Positions 1-7,980 of a stretch of DNA of 64,000 nucleotides are shown one piece after another (the stretch's first letter is position 1; the number at the start of each line of letters is the position of its first letter). The notes beneath the pieces were generated by a model. It did not search any database, was not told where the DNA came from, and was given only the letters and a program-made list of their open reading frames with translations. This DNA comes from Chitinophaga nivalis (lineage in GTDB: Bacteria; Bacteroidota; Bacteroidia; Chitinophagales; Chitinophagaceae), in the NCBI RefSeq assembly GCF_025989125.1, contig NZ_JAPDNR010000001.1, positions 3,826,301-3,890,300 of the forward strand. Reading direction: 5' to 3'. The position numbers were made by a program, and so were the translations under genes.

Positions 1-1566
1 ATTACGCACACTAAAGCGGTGTTTGCCTACCTGTATACCTATATTTAACAAGGCCCCCCAGGTGGTATTAAACCCATAGGCGTTCCCGTTATTATTATAT
101 TCATTGGCCCATTTCCCCCGGTGATAATCACTGAAAACCGTATTGCTTTGTGTGTTGCGATAGCTCAGGGCTGCAGTGAAACCCATTTTATATCCTTTCG
201 CGGTATCCAGGCTGATTAGTCTTCCCAGACTGAACTGATAGTTTTGGCTGGGGGCGCCGGGATACTGATAAAGCGTATAGTTATCGTGCGTAAAACGGCG
301 GCTTTGTGCGTTTATCCGTTCCTGGAATTCGGTCTTTGAAAGATTTTCATCGCCTCTGATGGTGCCCGGGCCGGTCATAACGGGATTTGTTACCAGGAGA
401 TTATCCGGTGCACTCCGTCTGCTGTCATCAAATCCCAGGTAATCATATTTACCGCGTTGGTGGCTGAGGAATGGTTTGCCGGTAGTCTGGTCATTATAAG
501 AGGTGCCGATGCCCAGACTCATAAAATTTTCAACGGGTATATCTTTCGTATTGATCTGGATTAATCCGCCGCCAAAACTGGTATTCATATCCGGTGTGAC
601 GGTTTTACTCACGACTACGTTATCTACCAGGTTGGAAGGAATCATATCAAAAGAGAAGTTCCTGCTTTGTGCTTCGGTGCTGGGTAAAGCCGTGCCATCC
701 AGCACGGCGGCGTTGTAACGGTCGGTAATACCACGTACCACTACAAATTTATTGTCTACGGAGCTTACGCCGCTGATACGTTTGAGGCTTTCTCCGATGT
801 TCTTGTCGGGAGTACGGCCTATTTGTTCTGCGCTGATCCCGTTGGTCATTTCTGCTGCATTTTTTTGGCGGAGCAATAACGACTGTACGCTTTCTTTTCT
901 GGCGGAAGCCTTTACTACGATGCCTGCCAGTTGCCCTTTGTTTCTTTTCAGGCTGATAGGGAGCATAAAAAGCTGGTTGTCTTTTATGGCAATGTCATTT
1001 ACTTCCTTGCTGCCATATCCCAGGGAACTTACCAGGGCTGTATAGTTACCTGGGTCTAAAGTCATATCGAATGTTCCATCTATACCGGTGATGGTGCCTT
1101 TGTTGCTGATACGGATGGTAGCGCCAATAACGGGTTGCCCGTTTTCCGCATCCGTAATTTTTCCGGTAATTTTTCCGGCTGCTTTTTTAGGGGGTGTTTT
1201 CTCTTGCGGGGAAGAGATAGCTTGTTTGATAATGATCTGCTGATTCACTTCCTGCCAGGAAAAACCGGAGCCGTCCAATAATGTTTTCAGGATAGCAGCT
1301 AACGGTTGCCGGGTGTAGACAGCCGTATGTTTTTTAGCAATCTGCTGCAGTGCATGTCCTTCGTAGTAAAAGCGGATGTTGGTCTGCGCTGTGATCTTAT
1401 CTAAGCAATCTGTCAGACTTTGTTGCTGAAAAGTGATGGTAATCAGCCGGGGGGCTGCTTCCTGAGCCAGCACCGGGAAAGCCATACCGATGATGATCGT
1501 CAGACAGATCATCCTGCTCCATTGTTGTTGTAAGTGTGTGATGGCCTTACATAAAAAAAATTTCAT
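1..1566 (-). CDS. TonB-dependent outer-membrane receptor with N-terminal STN domain (3' end outside window)
   Basis: The frame is open from an ATG at 1566 to the left edge (522 codons, C-terminus missing). A signal peptide (about residues 1-32) is followed by an STN/secretin-like domain (about 38-95), which in FecA-type receptors signals to the anti-sigma factor. Next come a carboxypeptidase-regulatory-like beta-sandwich (about 110-190, GKITDAENGQPVIGATI) and a TonB plug with VRGITDRYNAAVLDG and VSKTVTPDMNTSFGGGLIQI. The plug wording fits the general Bacteroidota TonB receptor group rather than SusC, and no SusD is visible. It lies 125 nt downstream of fecR and the sigma gene on the same strand, the usual layout for cell-surface signalling. 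The transported substrate cannot be read from the sequence. Confidence 0.9.
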   Translation of the reverse strand, partial: MKFFLCKAITHLQQQWSRMICLTIIIGMAFPVLAQEAAPRLITITFQQQSLTDCLDKITAQTNIRFYYEGHALQQIAKKHTAVYTRQPLAAILKTLLDGSGFSWQEVNQQIIIKQAISSPQEKTPPKKAAGKITGKITDAENGQPVIGATIRISNKGTITGIDGTFDMTLDPGNYTALVSSLGYGSKEVNDIAIKDNQLFMLPISLKRNKGQLAGIVVKASARKESVQSLLLRQKNAAEMTNGISAEQIGRTPDKNIGESLKRISGVSSVDNKFVVVRGITDRYNAAVLDGTALPSTEAQSRNFSFDMIPSNLVDNVVVSKTVTPDMNTSFGGGLIQINTKDIPVENFMSLGIGTSYNDQTTGKPFLSHQRGKYDYLGFDDSRRSAPDNLLVTNPVMTGPGTIRGDENLSKTEFQERINAQSRRFTHDNYTLYQYPGAPSQNYQFSLGRLISLDTAKGYKMGFTAALSYRNTQSNTVFSDYHRGKWANEYNNNGNAYGFNTTWGALLNIGIQVGKHRFSVRN

Positions 1567-1691
1567 TCCGTTTTTAGTTTATTTTTGAAAAAAGATGCCC
1601 TGTTTCATTGTAGACAATGAAAGGTCTCCCCAGACGCAATGGGCGTTTAAATAGATAACCGGAGCGTTTGCGAGACGCTTCGGTTTTTTTA

Positions 1692-2651
1692 TTAATAGAT
1701 TTTTATGGTGCTATCATTCAATGACTGATATTGTAAACCTGTTGAGATGGTAATGATATCCAGTATGGCAGTGAAGGAATCTTTGGCTGTAAATTCACCG
1801 GTAAATACTTTCTCTTTCACGACACTGATGGGTACTTGAATTGTAATGTGGTACTGGCTTTCCAGTGTCTTCCATACTTCCGGTAACGGGGTGGTATTAA
1901 ATACCAGACGTTTGTTGATCCAATCCATTTGCGGAGCCGGTTCCATTTCACTAAGCAGCGATTGGCCGCTTGTTTTATTAAAACGAAGGGCTTTATGAGC
2001 GGTAAGAATACCCAGTGATTGCTGCTGATGGCGTACCTGCACTTTCCCTGTCAATACACTCACGGCTACGATGTTGTCCTGTGGCTGATTGCTGACTACA
2101 AAGGAAGTACCCAGTACCTGCACCTGCAGGTTGCCGGTATGTACTACAAATGGTTGTGCCGGATTTTTAGCCACGCTGAAATAACCTTTGCCGGTGAAGG
2201 TGATTTCCCGCAACGGTCCCCGGTATCTTGCAGGATAGGTAAGCCGGCTGTTGGGCGCAAGTGTTACCCGGGTACTATCGGAGAGTACTACCTGTTGCAG
2301 GTTATAGGGACCACTGCTGATGGTTAATTGCGGAATGGGATCGAAATAATCCAGCAAGTGATAACGATATTGATGCAGGGAATAACCTGCACCTGCTATC
2401 AGGATAAACATGGCGGCTATACGAATAAAAACAGGAGGGAATAAGCGCCTGCGTTTGGCAGGCGGTACCCCGATGTGGGCCCTTAACTTACGGAGTATAC
2501 GATCTTCCGTGCTGCTTTTTTCAGCGGGGGAGAGATAGGCAGTTGTCTTTTCTGTTCGCAGCAACCAGGCTTCTACCAGCCGGATCTCTTCCGGGGTAGC
2601 TGTTCCATTCCTGTATTGTTGTAAAAGGGGTGCTAGTTCGTGTAACTCCAT
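1692..2651 (-). CDS. FecR-family anti-sigma factor
   Basis: 319 aa inner-membrane signal transducer. A short cytoplasmic N-terminal helical region (residues 1-60) should bind the sigma factor. One membrane segment lies at about 73-90 (IRIAAMFILIAGAGYSL). It is followed by the periplasmic FecR beta domain (about 107-205) and a C-terminal DUF4974-like domain (about 250-318), which resembles the STN domain of the receptor and probably touches it. It sits 65 nt downstream of the ECF sigma gene and upstream of the TonB receptor, so the three form a sigma / anti-sigma / receptor unit. Length and domain order are normal for Bacteroidota. Confidence 0.93.
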   Translation of the reverse strand: MELHELAPLLQQYRNGTATPEEIRLVEAWLLRTEKTTAYLSPAEKSSTEDRILRKLRAHIGVPPAKRRRLFPPVFIRIAAMFILIAGAGYSLHQYRYHLLDYFDPIPQLTISSGPYNLQQVVLSDSTRVTLAPNSRLTYPARYRGPLREITFTGKGYFSVAKNPAQPFVVHTGNLQVQVLGTSFVVSNQPQDNIVAVSVLTGKVQVRHQQQSLGILTAHKALRFNKTSGQSLLSEMEPAPQMDWINKRLVFNTTPLPEVWKTLESQYHITIQVPISVVKEKVFTGEFTAKDSFTAILDIITISTGLQYQSLNDSTIKIY

Positions 2652-2716
2652 ACGGGCCGTTTGGTATATGCCCGAAAAACAGGCATGTTATCCCGGTTGT
2701 TGGTGTTACCAAATTG

Positions 2717-3292
2717 TTATGCCTGTAAAAGGAGCAGTAAAACAAGGCTCTCTTTAACCAGCGGGCGTAAATTACTAACGGCCATGCTGAGTTGATTCCG
2801 GACGGTTTTCTCCGACAGCGAAAGGGTTTTCGCTATTTCTTCCGGCGTCATTTGTGCTTCCCTGCTGAGGCGAAAAATCTTTTGCATCTGTGCCGGCATC
2901 TGTTGAATATGTTGCGCGATCTCTTTATCCATTTCTTTCGCCAGCAGGTTTTCCAGGGCTTCGTTGAAGTCGGGTAGGATATGGGTTTGTATATGTGCCA
3001 GTTGCTGTTGGTCTTTCAGCATGGCGGTCAGCTGATCTATTACTTCGTAACGGACAGCGGTGAAAATATAGTTGGAGAAGGAGCCGGTGATGTTTTTGGT
3101 GGCCCGGTTTTCCCAGATGTTCATAAATACCTGCTGTACCACATCTTCTGCATCTGCTTTGCTTTTGAGTCGCCTGAAAGCAAACAGGTAGAGCGATTCC
3201 CACATACGCCGGTACAATGTTTCAAATGCGGGGATGTCATCACATTTAATACGTTCCAATAATTCCCGGTCGGTGAGTTCGGTATAGCGCAT
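2717..3292 (-). CDS. ECF RNA polymerase sigma-70 factor, Bacteroidota FecI-like
   Basis: 191 aa from the preferred ATG at 3292 (MRYTELTDRELL). The frame stays open to another ATG at 3337, but the extra 15 residues are not typical of the family. Region 2 is seen in FETLYRRMWESLYLFAFRRL and DAEDVVQQVFMNIWENR; region 4 in MTPEEIAKTLSLSEKTVRNQ followed by a basic helix. It should direct RNA polymerase to the promoter of the adjacent receptor operon when released by the FecR protein downstream. The divergent intergenic region contains a perfect 16-bp hairpin (3524-3559). Confidence 0.92.
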   Translation of the reverse strand: MRYTELTDRELLERIKCDDIPAFETLYRRMWESLYLFAFRRLKSKADAEDVVQQVFMNIWENRATKNITGSFSNYIFTAVRYEVIDQLTAMLKDQQQLAHIQTHILPDFNEALENLLAKEMDKEIAQHIQQMPAQMQKIFRLSREAQMTPEEIAKTLSLSEKTVRNQLSMAVSNLRPLVKESLVLLLLLQA

Positions 3293-3523
3293 AGCAGTAA
3301 GATGCACCAATTTGCGCTGCCATGCTAGTGCATGCATGTTATTTTAAAGTTAAGTACAGCGTGTACAGGGGGGAGACTGTGGGTCCATTTTCATTGATAA
3401 TCTTTTCCAGTGTTTTTCCATGCGGAACTAAAGTATACGAATACCTGTTTGCCGACCAGTGAGTTGCGCTCCAGGCGCTGTAATACTTTAAAGAGGTGTA
3501 CCGTTCCCGCTAAAGATAGTTTT

Positions 3524-3559
3524 AATGTGGTTGGTTTCCCGGAGGAAACCAACCACATT
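3524..3559. repeat. Perfect 16-bp inverted repeat with tetraloop between divergent genes
   Basis: AATGTGGTTGGTTTCC (3524-3539) pairs perfectly with 3544-3559 around a CGGA loop. It lies between the sigma gene (start 3292) and the SRPBCC gene (start 3620), which are divergent, so it is not placed to terminate either. No T-run follows on either strand. It may be an operator, a leader hairpin of the SRPBCC mRNA, or part of an unrecognised small RNA. Apart from it, no gene was seen between 3293 and 3619. Confidence 0.7.
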
Positions 3560-3619
3560 GCTAATCCTGTTTTACCGATCTTTACCCAATAGTCTGGTTA
3601 AAGCGGCTATATACAAAAT

Positions 3620-4057
3620 ATGCATTCCGTCATCGAAAAAAAGATAACGATTCATGCGCCTGTGACGAGCGTATGGCAATCCCTGACAACTATTCCATTC
3701 ATGATAAAATGGATGGGTGGCGCCGACTTTCAGCTCCGTATCACCACCACCTGGGAAATAGGCAGCCCTATGCTGATAAAAGGATTTCATCATGTTGCCT
3801 TTGAAAACAAAGGAATCGTGCTGGCCTATACGCCGGAGCGAGAGCTGCGTTACAACTTTCTAAGTTCTTTGTCCCGGCTGTCAGATGATGCGGCGCACTA
3901 CACGGAGATCGGGTTTGTGCTGGTACCGCAGGAAGAGCAGACGGAGTTGCTATTGACACTATCCAATTTCCCTACGGAGGAGATCTACCAGCATCTTAAT
4001 TTTTATTGGAATACCACATTGGTCATTTTAAAAAAGCAGCTGGAGCAGGGCGCCTAA
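3620..4057 (+). CDS. SRPBCC / AHSA1-like domain protein
   Basis: 145 aa, cytosolic. The start (EKKITIHAPVTSVWQSLTTI) and the pattern of an amphipathic beta strand, then helices with a Trp near residue 20 (IPFMIKWMGG), then a long C-terminal helix after LNFYWNTTLVILKKQL, are those of the START/Bet v1-like SRPBCC fold. These proteins bind a hydrophobic ligand or act as small-molecule cyclases or Hsp90 co-activator relatives; the ligand here is unknown. Its stop overlaps the stop of the convergent esterase gene by 3 nt, so no terminator separates them. Confidence 0.75.
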   Translation: MHSVIEKKITIHAPVTSVWQSLTTIPFMIKWMGGADFQLRITTTWEIGSPMLIKGFHHVAFENKGIVLAYTPERELRYNFLSSLSRLSDDAAHYTEIGFVLVPQEEQTELLLTLSNFPTEEIYQHLNFYWNTTLVILKKQLEQGA

Positions 4058-5112
4058 TAAGCAATATGAGCTGCTATAAAGGGAAATACTTCCGTGTAAA
4101 TTCTGCCCTCCAATCCCCATAGGCGATTTCTGTGATCGCCGTTATAGGCTTCATATATATGTGGAATACGAAAGGCGGTAAGTTGCCGGGAAAAGGCCAG
4201 GTTGTTGAGGGGAATGAATTGATACTCATCTGCTATGCCGGTATCAAATTTCAGTCCTCTTAATTTTAACAGATTGGCTCTGTATTTTTTCACCAGCCTT
4301 ACCACATCATGCCGCAACCATTGCTGATAAACCGGCGGATTGATCACCAGCCGGTGTCCCTGCATTTTAAAAGGCTTATCGATGTAGAGCGGTGGACGGG
4401 AAAGATTGGGGGAGAAAGCCTGCGCTACCGTCAGTGTACCTACTGCCACGTATTGTTTTCGGGCAAAAAGGGTATCATAATCCTGCACTGTTTTGGCTAG
4501 TACAAATGCCTTCATCTGCGGGTTGTTGGTGTTAAATTCCCCACAGGGCCCAATGAAGGCACTATTCATCCCATAGGTAGTACCAAAAACGTCCGGATGT
4601 TTCATGGCTAGCAGGATTGCGCCATAACCTCCCATGGAGTGGCCGGCGATCGCGCGGGAGGCTGCCTGTGCTATCGTGCGGTACCGGGTATCTATATAGG
4701 CTACCAGTTCCTGCACCGTAAAGTCTTCCCAGTTACCGGTGGCCGCGGAGTTGGTATAGAAGCTGCCATACCGGTTTGTTTTTTCGTTGGGCATTACAAT
4801 GATCATCTCCGGCATACGGTGTACCGCAATAGCGGTGTCCATCAATTCCTGAATGGTATTGAACCGGCCGTTGTTATCCACGAAGTTCTGATGATCATCC
4901 CCGATACCGTGGAGGAGGTAAAGAACCGGGTAACGTTTATCGGAGCGGGCATAGCTGGGTGGCAGATAGATCGTTACGGGTCTGTTTACATTTTCGTGTG
5001 TGATATTATGCGCCAGGGCAATGGACACCACAGTGTCGGTTTGTATGGTGCCTTTGTGTTGGGATTGCGCATACCCGCTGATGAGCAGCAGCAGGGAAAG
5101 TAATCTTTTCAT
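4054..5112 (-). CDS. Secreted esterase (putative esterase D / feruloyl-esterase-like alpha/beta hydrolase)
   Basis: 352 aa from the preferred ATG at 5112, which opens a signal peptide (MKRLLSLLLLISGYAQS); the frame extends to an ATG at 5157. The fold is the PF00756 esterase type: VLYLLHGIGDDHQNF (oxyanion region), the nucleophile elbow GHSMGGYGA with Ser about residue 159, and a late His in GDHRNRLWG that is a good candidate for the catalytic base. Family members hydrolyse carboxylic esters such as feruloyl or acetyl groups on polysaccharides, or S-formylglutathione. Export to the periplasm or surface favours a polysaccharide or lipid ester. It is divergent from the membrane AraC regulator at 5324, which may control it. 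Confidence 0.88.
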   Translation of the reverse strand: MKRLLSLLLLISGYAQSQHKGTIQTDTVVSIALAHNITHENVNRPVTIYLPPSYARSDKRYPVLYLLHGIGDDHQNFVDNNGRFNTIQELMDTAIAVHRMPEMIIVMPNEKTNRYGSFYTNSAATGNWEDFTVQELVAYIDTRYRTIAQAASRAIAGHSMGGYGAILLAMKHPDVFGTTYGMNSAFIGPCGEFNTNNPQMKAFVLAKTVQDYDTLFARKQYVAVGTLTVAQAFSPNLSRPPLYIDKPFKMQGHRLVINPPVYQQWLRHDVVRLVKKYRANLLKLRGLKFDTGIADEYQFIPLNNLAFSRQLTAFRIPHIYEAYNGDHRNRLWGLEGRIYTEVFPFIAAHIAY

Positions 5113-5323
5113 GTGCATTGAATTTGTTGGAACAAAAGTATCCGCATGGCCGTTCATGAGCGCCCGACCTTATCCGTTCGAACACCTTTTGGCGGGTAAG
5201 GCTGATTCCTGGCGGGTTTGCACAAGTCCGGCTGTATCCGTTCGGGTTGGGAAATCCTTGTTTTGGATCGCCGGGAGGGGGGAAGTTGTTCCTGTAATTT
5301 TTGAAAATGGCTATCTTTCAGTG

Positions 5324-6451
5324 ATGAAGATTTTCTTACTGTCCTTTTCGGAAGGGGCTTGTTGTCTGTTGGCGTTACTGTTGTGTTTTCACCCGCTGCG
5401 GCAAAATCCGGCAGCCAACCGGTGGCTGGCCCTGTTTATGCTGGCAATGAACCTGGCATTTACCGGTGTTTACCTGGAAGTAACGGGGCTGGCAGCTACC
5501 TATCCCTATGTATTGAAATGGATCTACAGTACGGAGTTTTTACTGGGGCCTTTGTTATATATCAGTACCCTGTTTTTTGTACATCCGGCGAAGACTTTTG
5601 GGAGACGGGATGCCCTGCATTGCTTGCCTTTTGTTGTTTACGCGGTAGCGGAGCTGCTGATTTTTCATCGCAGCAGTACGATTATACTCCACCAACTTTT
5701 CGAGGTGGGAGATACAGTCGTCATCCTCCGGGATTTGCTGCCATTGCTGTTACTGGGCTATATTATAGCATCGGGGCGGGCACTGATAAAGCATCAGCAG
5801 CAAGTACAGCTGATTGCTGCGGATACAGAAAAAATTGATCTCCGCTGGTTGCAGCATTTCCTGTTGATATTGGCTGTCATCTGTTTTTTCTGGATCAATG
5901 ATGCGTTGTTTGGGTGGCCGGTGGTGTTGGCTGTTATTCCTTTTGTGTATGCGGTAGCTGTGTTTTTTCTGGCTTATTTCGCCGTAAGACAAGGCGCAGT
6001 ATTTGCTTTTCAACCGGCTGTAATGGAAGAGATAGCGGTCATGGTGGAGGCGCCGGCAGATGCTGCGCCCGTGCGGCCGCCGCGTTTAAGCGATGATGCC
6101 CTTGCGGAGTTATCCCGCCGCCTGACGCAGCTGATGGAAACAGATAAAATTTTCCTGGATAACGAACTAACCCTGCCGGTGGTGGCAGAAAAATTAGGTG
6201 TCACCATTCATGATACTTCTTACCTGATCAACCAGGCTACCGGCAGTAATTTTTATCATTTTGTGAACCGGTACCGGGTGGAAGAAGCGCAAAGGTTGCT
6301 GCTGTCTGCCCAGGCAGAAACCTGGAATATGCTAGGGATTGCCTTTGCTGCCGGGTTTAATTCAAAAACCACTTTTAATACGGCATTTAAAAAGTGGACC
6401 GGTCTGTCACCTACAGATTACCTGAAACAACAACAAAAGGGGAAAGTATAA
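5324..6451 (+). CDS. Membrane-anchored AraC-family transcriptional regulator (multi-TM sensor plus HTH)
   Basis: 375 aa from ATG 5324. The frame is open back to 5000, but the upstream part overlaps the divergent esterase gene and its promoter. Residues 1-230 contain about seven hydrophobic segments (for example EGACCLLALLLCF, YVLKWIYSTEFLLGPLLYI, DLLPLLLLGYIIA), and residues 265-375 hold two AraC helix-turn-helix units (LTLPVVAEKLGVTIHDTSYL and MLGIAFAAGFNSKTTFNTAF, ending KKWTGLSPTDY). This seven-TM plus AraC architecture is common in Bacteroidota and is thought to sense a membrane or periplasmic signal. Its likely target is the adjacent divergent esterase gene. Confidence 0.9.
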   Translation: MKIFLLSFSEGACCLLALLLCFHPLRQNPAANRWLALFMLAMNLAFTGVYLEVTGLAATYPYVLKWIYSTEFLLGPLLYISTLFFVHPAKTFGRRDALHCLPFVVYAVAELLIFHRSSTIILHQLFEVGDTVVILRDLLPLLLLGYIIASGRALIKHQQQVQLIAADTEKIDLRWLQHFLLILAVICFFWINDALFGWPVVLAVIPFVYAVAVFFLAYFAVRQGAVFAFQPAVMEEIAVMVEAPADAAPVRPPRLSDDALAELSRRLTQLMETDKIFLDNELTLPVVAEKLGVTIHDTSYLINQATGSNFYHFVNRYRVEEAQRLLLSAQAETWNMLGIAFAAGFNSKTTFNTAFKKWTGLSPTDYLKQQQKGKV

Positions 6452-6489
6452 CCCAGGGATTTGTTTTATTTTCGTCCCTCATATTTTTA

Positions 6490-6855
6490 ATGAAGATGAA
6501 TATAGTAGCACACCAGACCGGAAACAGCCAGGCGGCAGAAGTAGTGGCAGAAGGTATCCTGATTCATAATCCTGATGATGCATTGCAGGTAATGATGGAT
6601 CTTGCCTATCAGGATTTTGACAAGATAATTTTACACGAGGAAAATATTATACCTGATTTTTTTGACCTGAAAACGGGTGTGGCAGGGGAGATTCTCCAGA
6701 AAGTATCCAACTATAAATTGCGCCTGGTGATCATTGGCGAATTTGCAAAGTATCCGGGTAAGAGCCTCCGGGATTTTATTTATGAAAGCAATAAAGGAAA
6801 GCAGGTCAATTTCCTGGATTCGCTGACACAGGCGATAGAACGACTGTCGAAATAA
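6490..6855 (+). CDS. DUF4180 domain protein
   Basis: 121 aa from ATG 6490 (MKMNIVAHQTGN); an in-frame upstream ATG at 6394 lies inside the AraC gene and is not credible. The protein matches the small DUF4180 family: a N-terminal beta strand, VMMDLAYQDFDKIILHEENI, a central GEILQKVSNYKLRLVIIGEF strand and a C-terminal helix. The family sometimes sits beside transcription regulators and has no assigned function. It starts 38 nt after the AraC stop and is probably co-transcribed with it. It ends 14 nt before the convergent LRR gene. Confidence 0.85.
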   Translation: MKMNIVAHQTGNSQAAEVVAEGILIHNPDDALQVMMDLAYQDFDKIILHEENIIPDFFDLKTGVAGEILQKVSNYKLRLVIIGEFAKYPGKSLRDFIYESNKGKQVNFLDSLTQAIERLSK

Positions 6856-6869
6856 TAGTCGTGCAGGTA

Positions 6870-7877
6870 TTAATGAAAGGTATCCGTATCCTTGCTACGT
6901 TGTAACCCCCATTTTTGTATTAAAGCGATGGGCATATCTTTATAATCTTCCCAGTAAATCTGGCCGGAAGAAAGGTCTGCTTTTTTAAGCTGTTGTGGTG
7001 AAATAGTTTGCAACTCCTGATTAAAGGCTTCGTATTGCAGGCGGTCTACATATAGATAATTATATCTTTTCTCCTGGGTGTCCTGTGTAAATAACTCCAA
7101 TATGCAAGGATCGATGTAGTCGACAGGATTGGCATAGATGCTCAATTGCCGGATGGTATCCGGTATATTTTCGATCCGTTTGATATGGTTGTCACCGATA
7201 CGCAGATATTGTAAGGCGGTGGCTTCTTTTAATCCGGATGGGATCTCCTGTAACTGGTTGGAGAAAATCTGCAGGTTGGATAATTGTTTGTTTTGCCCGA
7301 TGCTATCCGGTAAATGAAGGATGTTATTTTGGCTCAGCTGCAGGTATTTCAGCAGGGGGAACTGGCCAATGCTTTCCGGTATATCCGTTATTTGATTTTG
7401 AAAGAGATTTAGCGTGTCCAGTTGTGTTAAGTTGCTCAGCTGAGGGGAAAGGGTAGTGATATTGTTTTTAGCCAGTAATAGGGTATTTAATTGCGGTAAT
7501 GCACACAAGGCATCGGGGAGGTGGCTGATCTGATTGCCATTGGCATACAGTCTTTTTAAATGCTTCATTTGAGCAATACTGTCGGGAAGATGGGTAATCT
7601 GGTTATTATCCAGTTGGAGAATTTCCAGCGATGGCAGTTGTGTTAACAGGGAGATGTCTGTCAGCCGGTTATTGTTCAGGTACAATACTTTCAGCTGTGT
7701 CATTTCCACGATCCATTCCGGGATCACAGCCAATTGATTGTCATCCAGATTCAGGTTCGTAATATGTTTGTGCTGTAATAACTCTCTGGGAAATGCGGTG
7801 AGTTGCTGCCCTTTGTAATGCAATAAGGTACCTTCCATAGGCTTCAAATGTAAAACATAAAGTTCATCCTGCCGCAT
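6870..7877 (-). CDS. Leucine-rich-repeat protein, cytosolic
   Basis: 335 aa from the preferred ATG 7877 (MRQDELYVLHLKPME). An ATG at 7910 is also in frame, but it falls inside a hairpin and adds a Cys-rich stretch. About ten bacterial LRR units of 22-23 residues run from residue 30 to 260 (LNLDDNQLAVIPEWI, LQLDNNQITHLPDSI, LNLFQNQITDIPESI and so on, with xLxxNxIxxLPxx spacing). A C-terminal non-repeat region of about 75 residues follows. There is no signal peptide or membrane segment, so it should be an intracellular protein-binding scaffold. Partner unknown. Confidence 0.85.
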   Translation of the reverse strand: MRQDELYVLHLKPMEGTLLHYKGQQLTAFPRELLQHKHITNLNLDDNQLAVIPEWIVEMTQLKVLYLNNNRLTDISLLTQLPSLEILQLDNNQITHLPDSIAQMKHLKRLYANGNQISHLPDALCALPQLNTLLLAKNNITTLSPQLSNLTQLDTLNLFQNQITDIPESIGQFPLLKYLQLSQNNILHLPDSIGQNKQLSNLQIFSNQLQEIPSGLKEATALQYLRIGDNHIKRIENIPDTIRQLSIYANPVDYIDPCILELFTQDTQEKRYNYLYVDRLQYEAFNQELQTISPQQLKKADLSSGQIYWEDYKDMPIALIQKWGLQRSKDTDTFH

Positions 7878-7898
7878 GCTTGGGAGGAGGAAGTAACA

Positions 7899-7930
7899 GC
7901 AACAGCCCATGTAGGGTACAGGGCTGTTGC
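7899..7930 (-). terminator. Terminator-like hairpin between amidohydrolase and LRR gene
   Basis: GCAACAGCCC (7899-7908) pairs with GGGCTGTTGC (7921-7930), a 10-bp stem with a 12-nt loop. It lies downstream of the amidohydrolase stop (7981) and just before the LRR start codon, so it may end the upstream transcript. It also argues for the shorter LRR start at 7877. Confidence 0.5.
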
Positions 7931-7980
7931 CAGGTGCGAAAGCATGTCATGGAAAATTTACAGCGTCTGATCAGCTGGTA

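Noticed and set aside
5000..5323. Extended start of the membrane AraC gene (483 aa)
   Set aside because: The extra 108 codons overlap the divergent esterase start and promoter and do not resemble the family.
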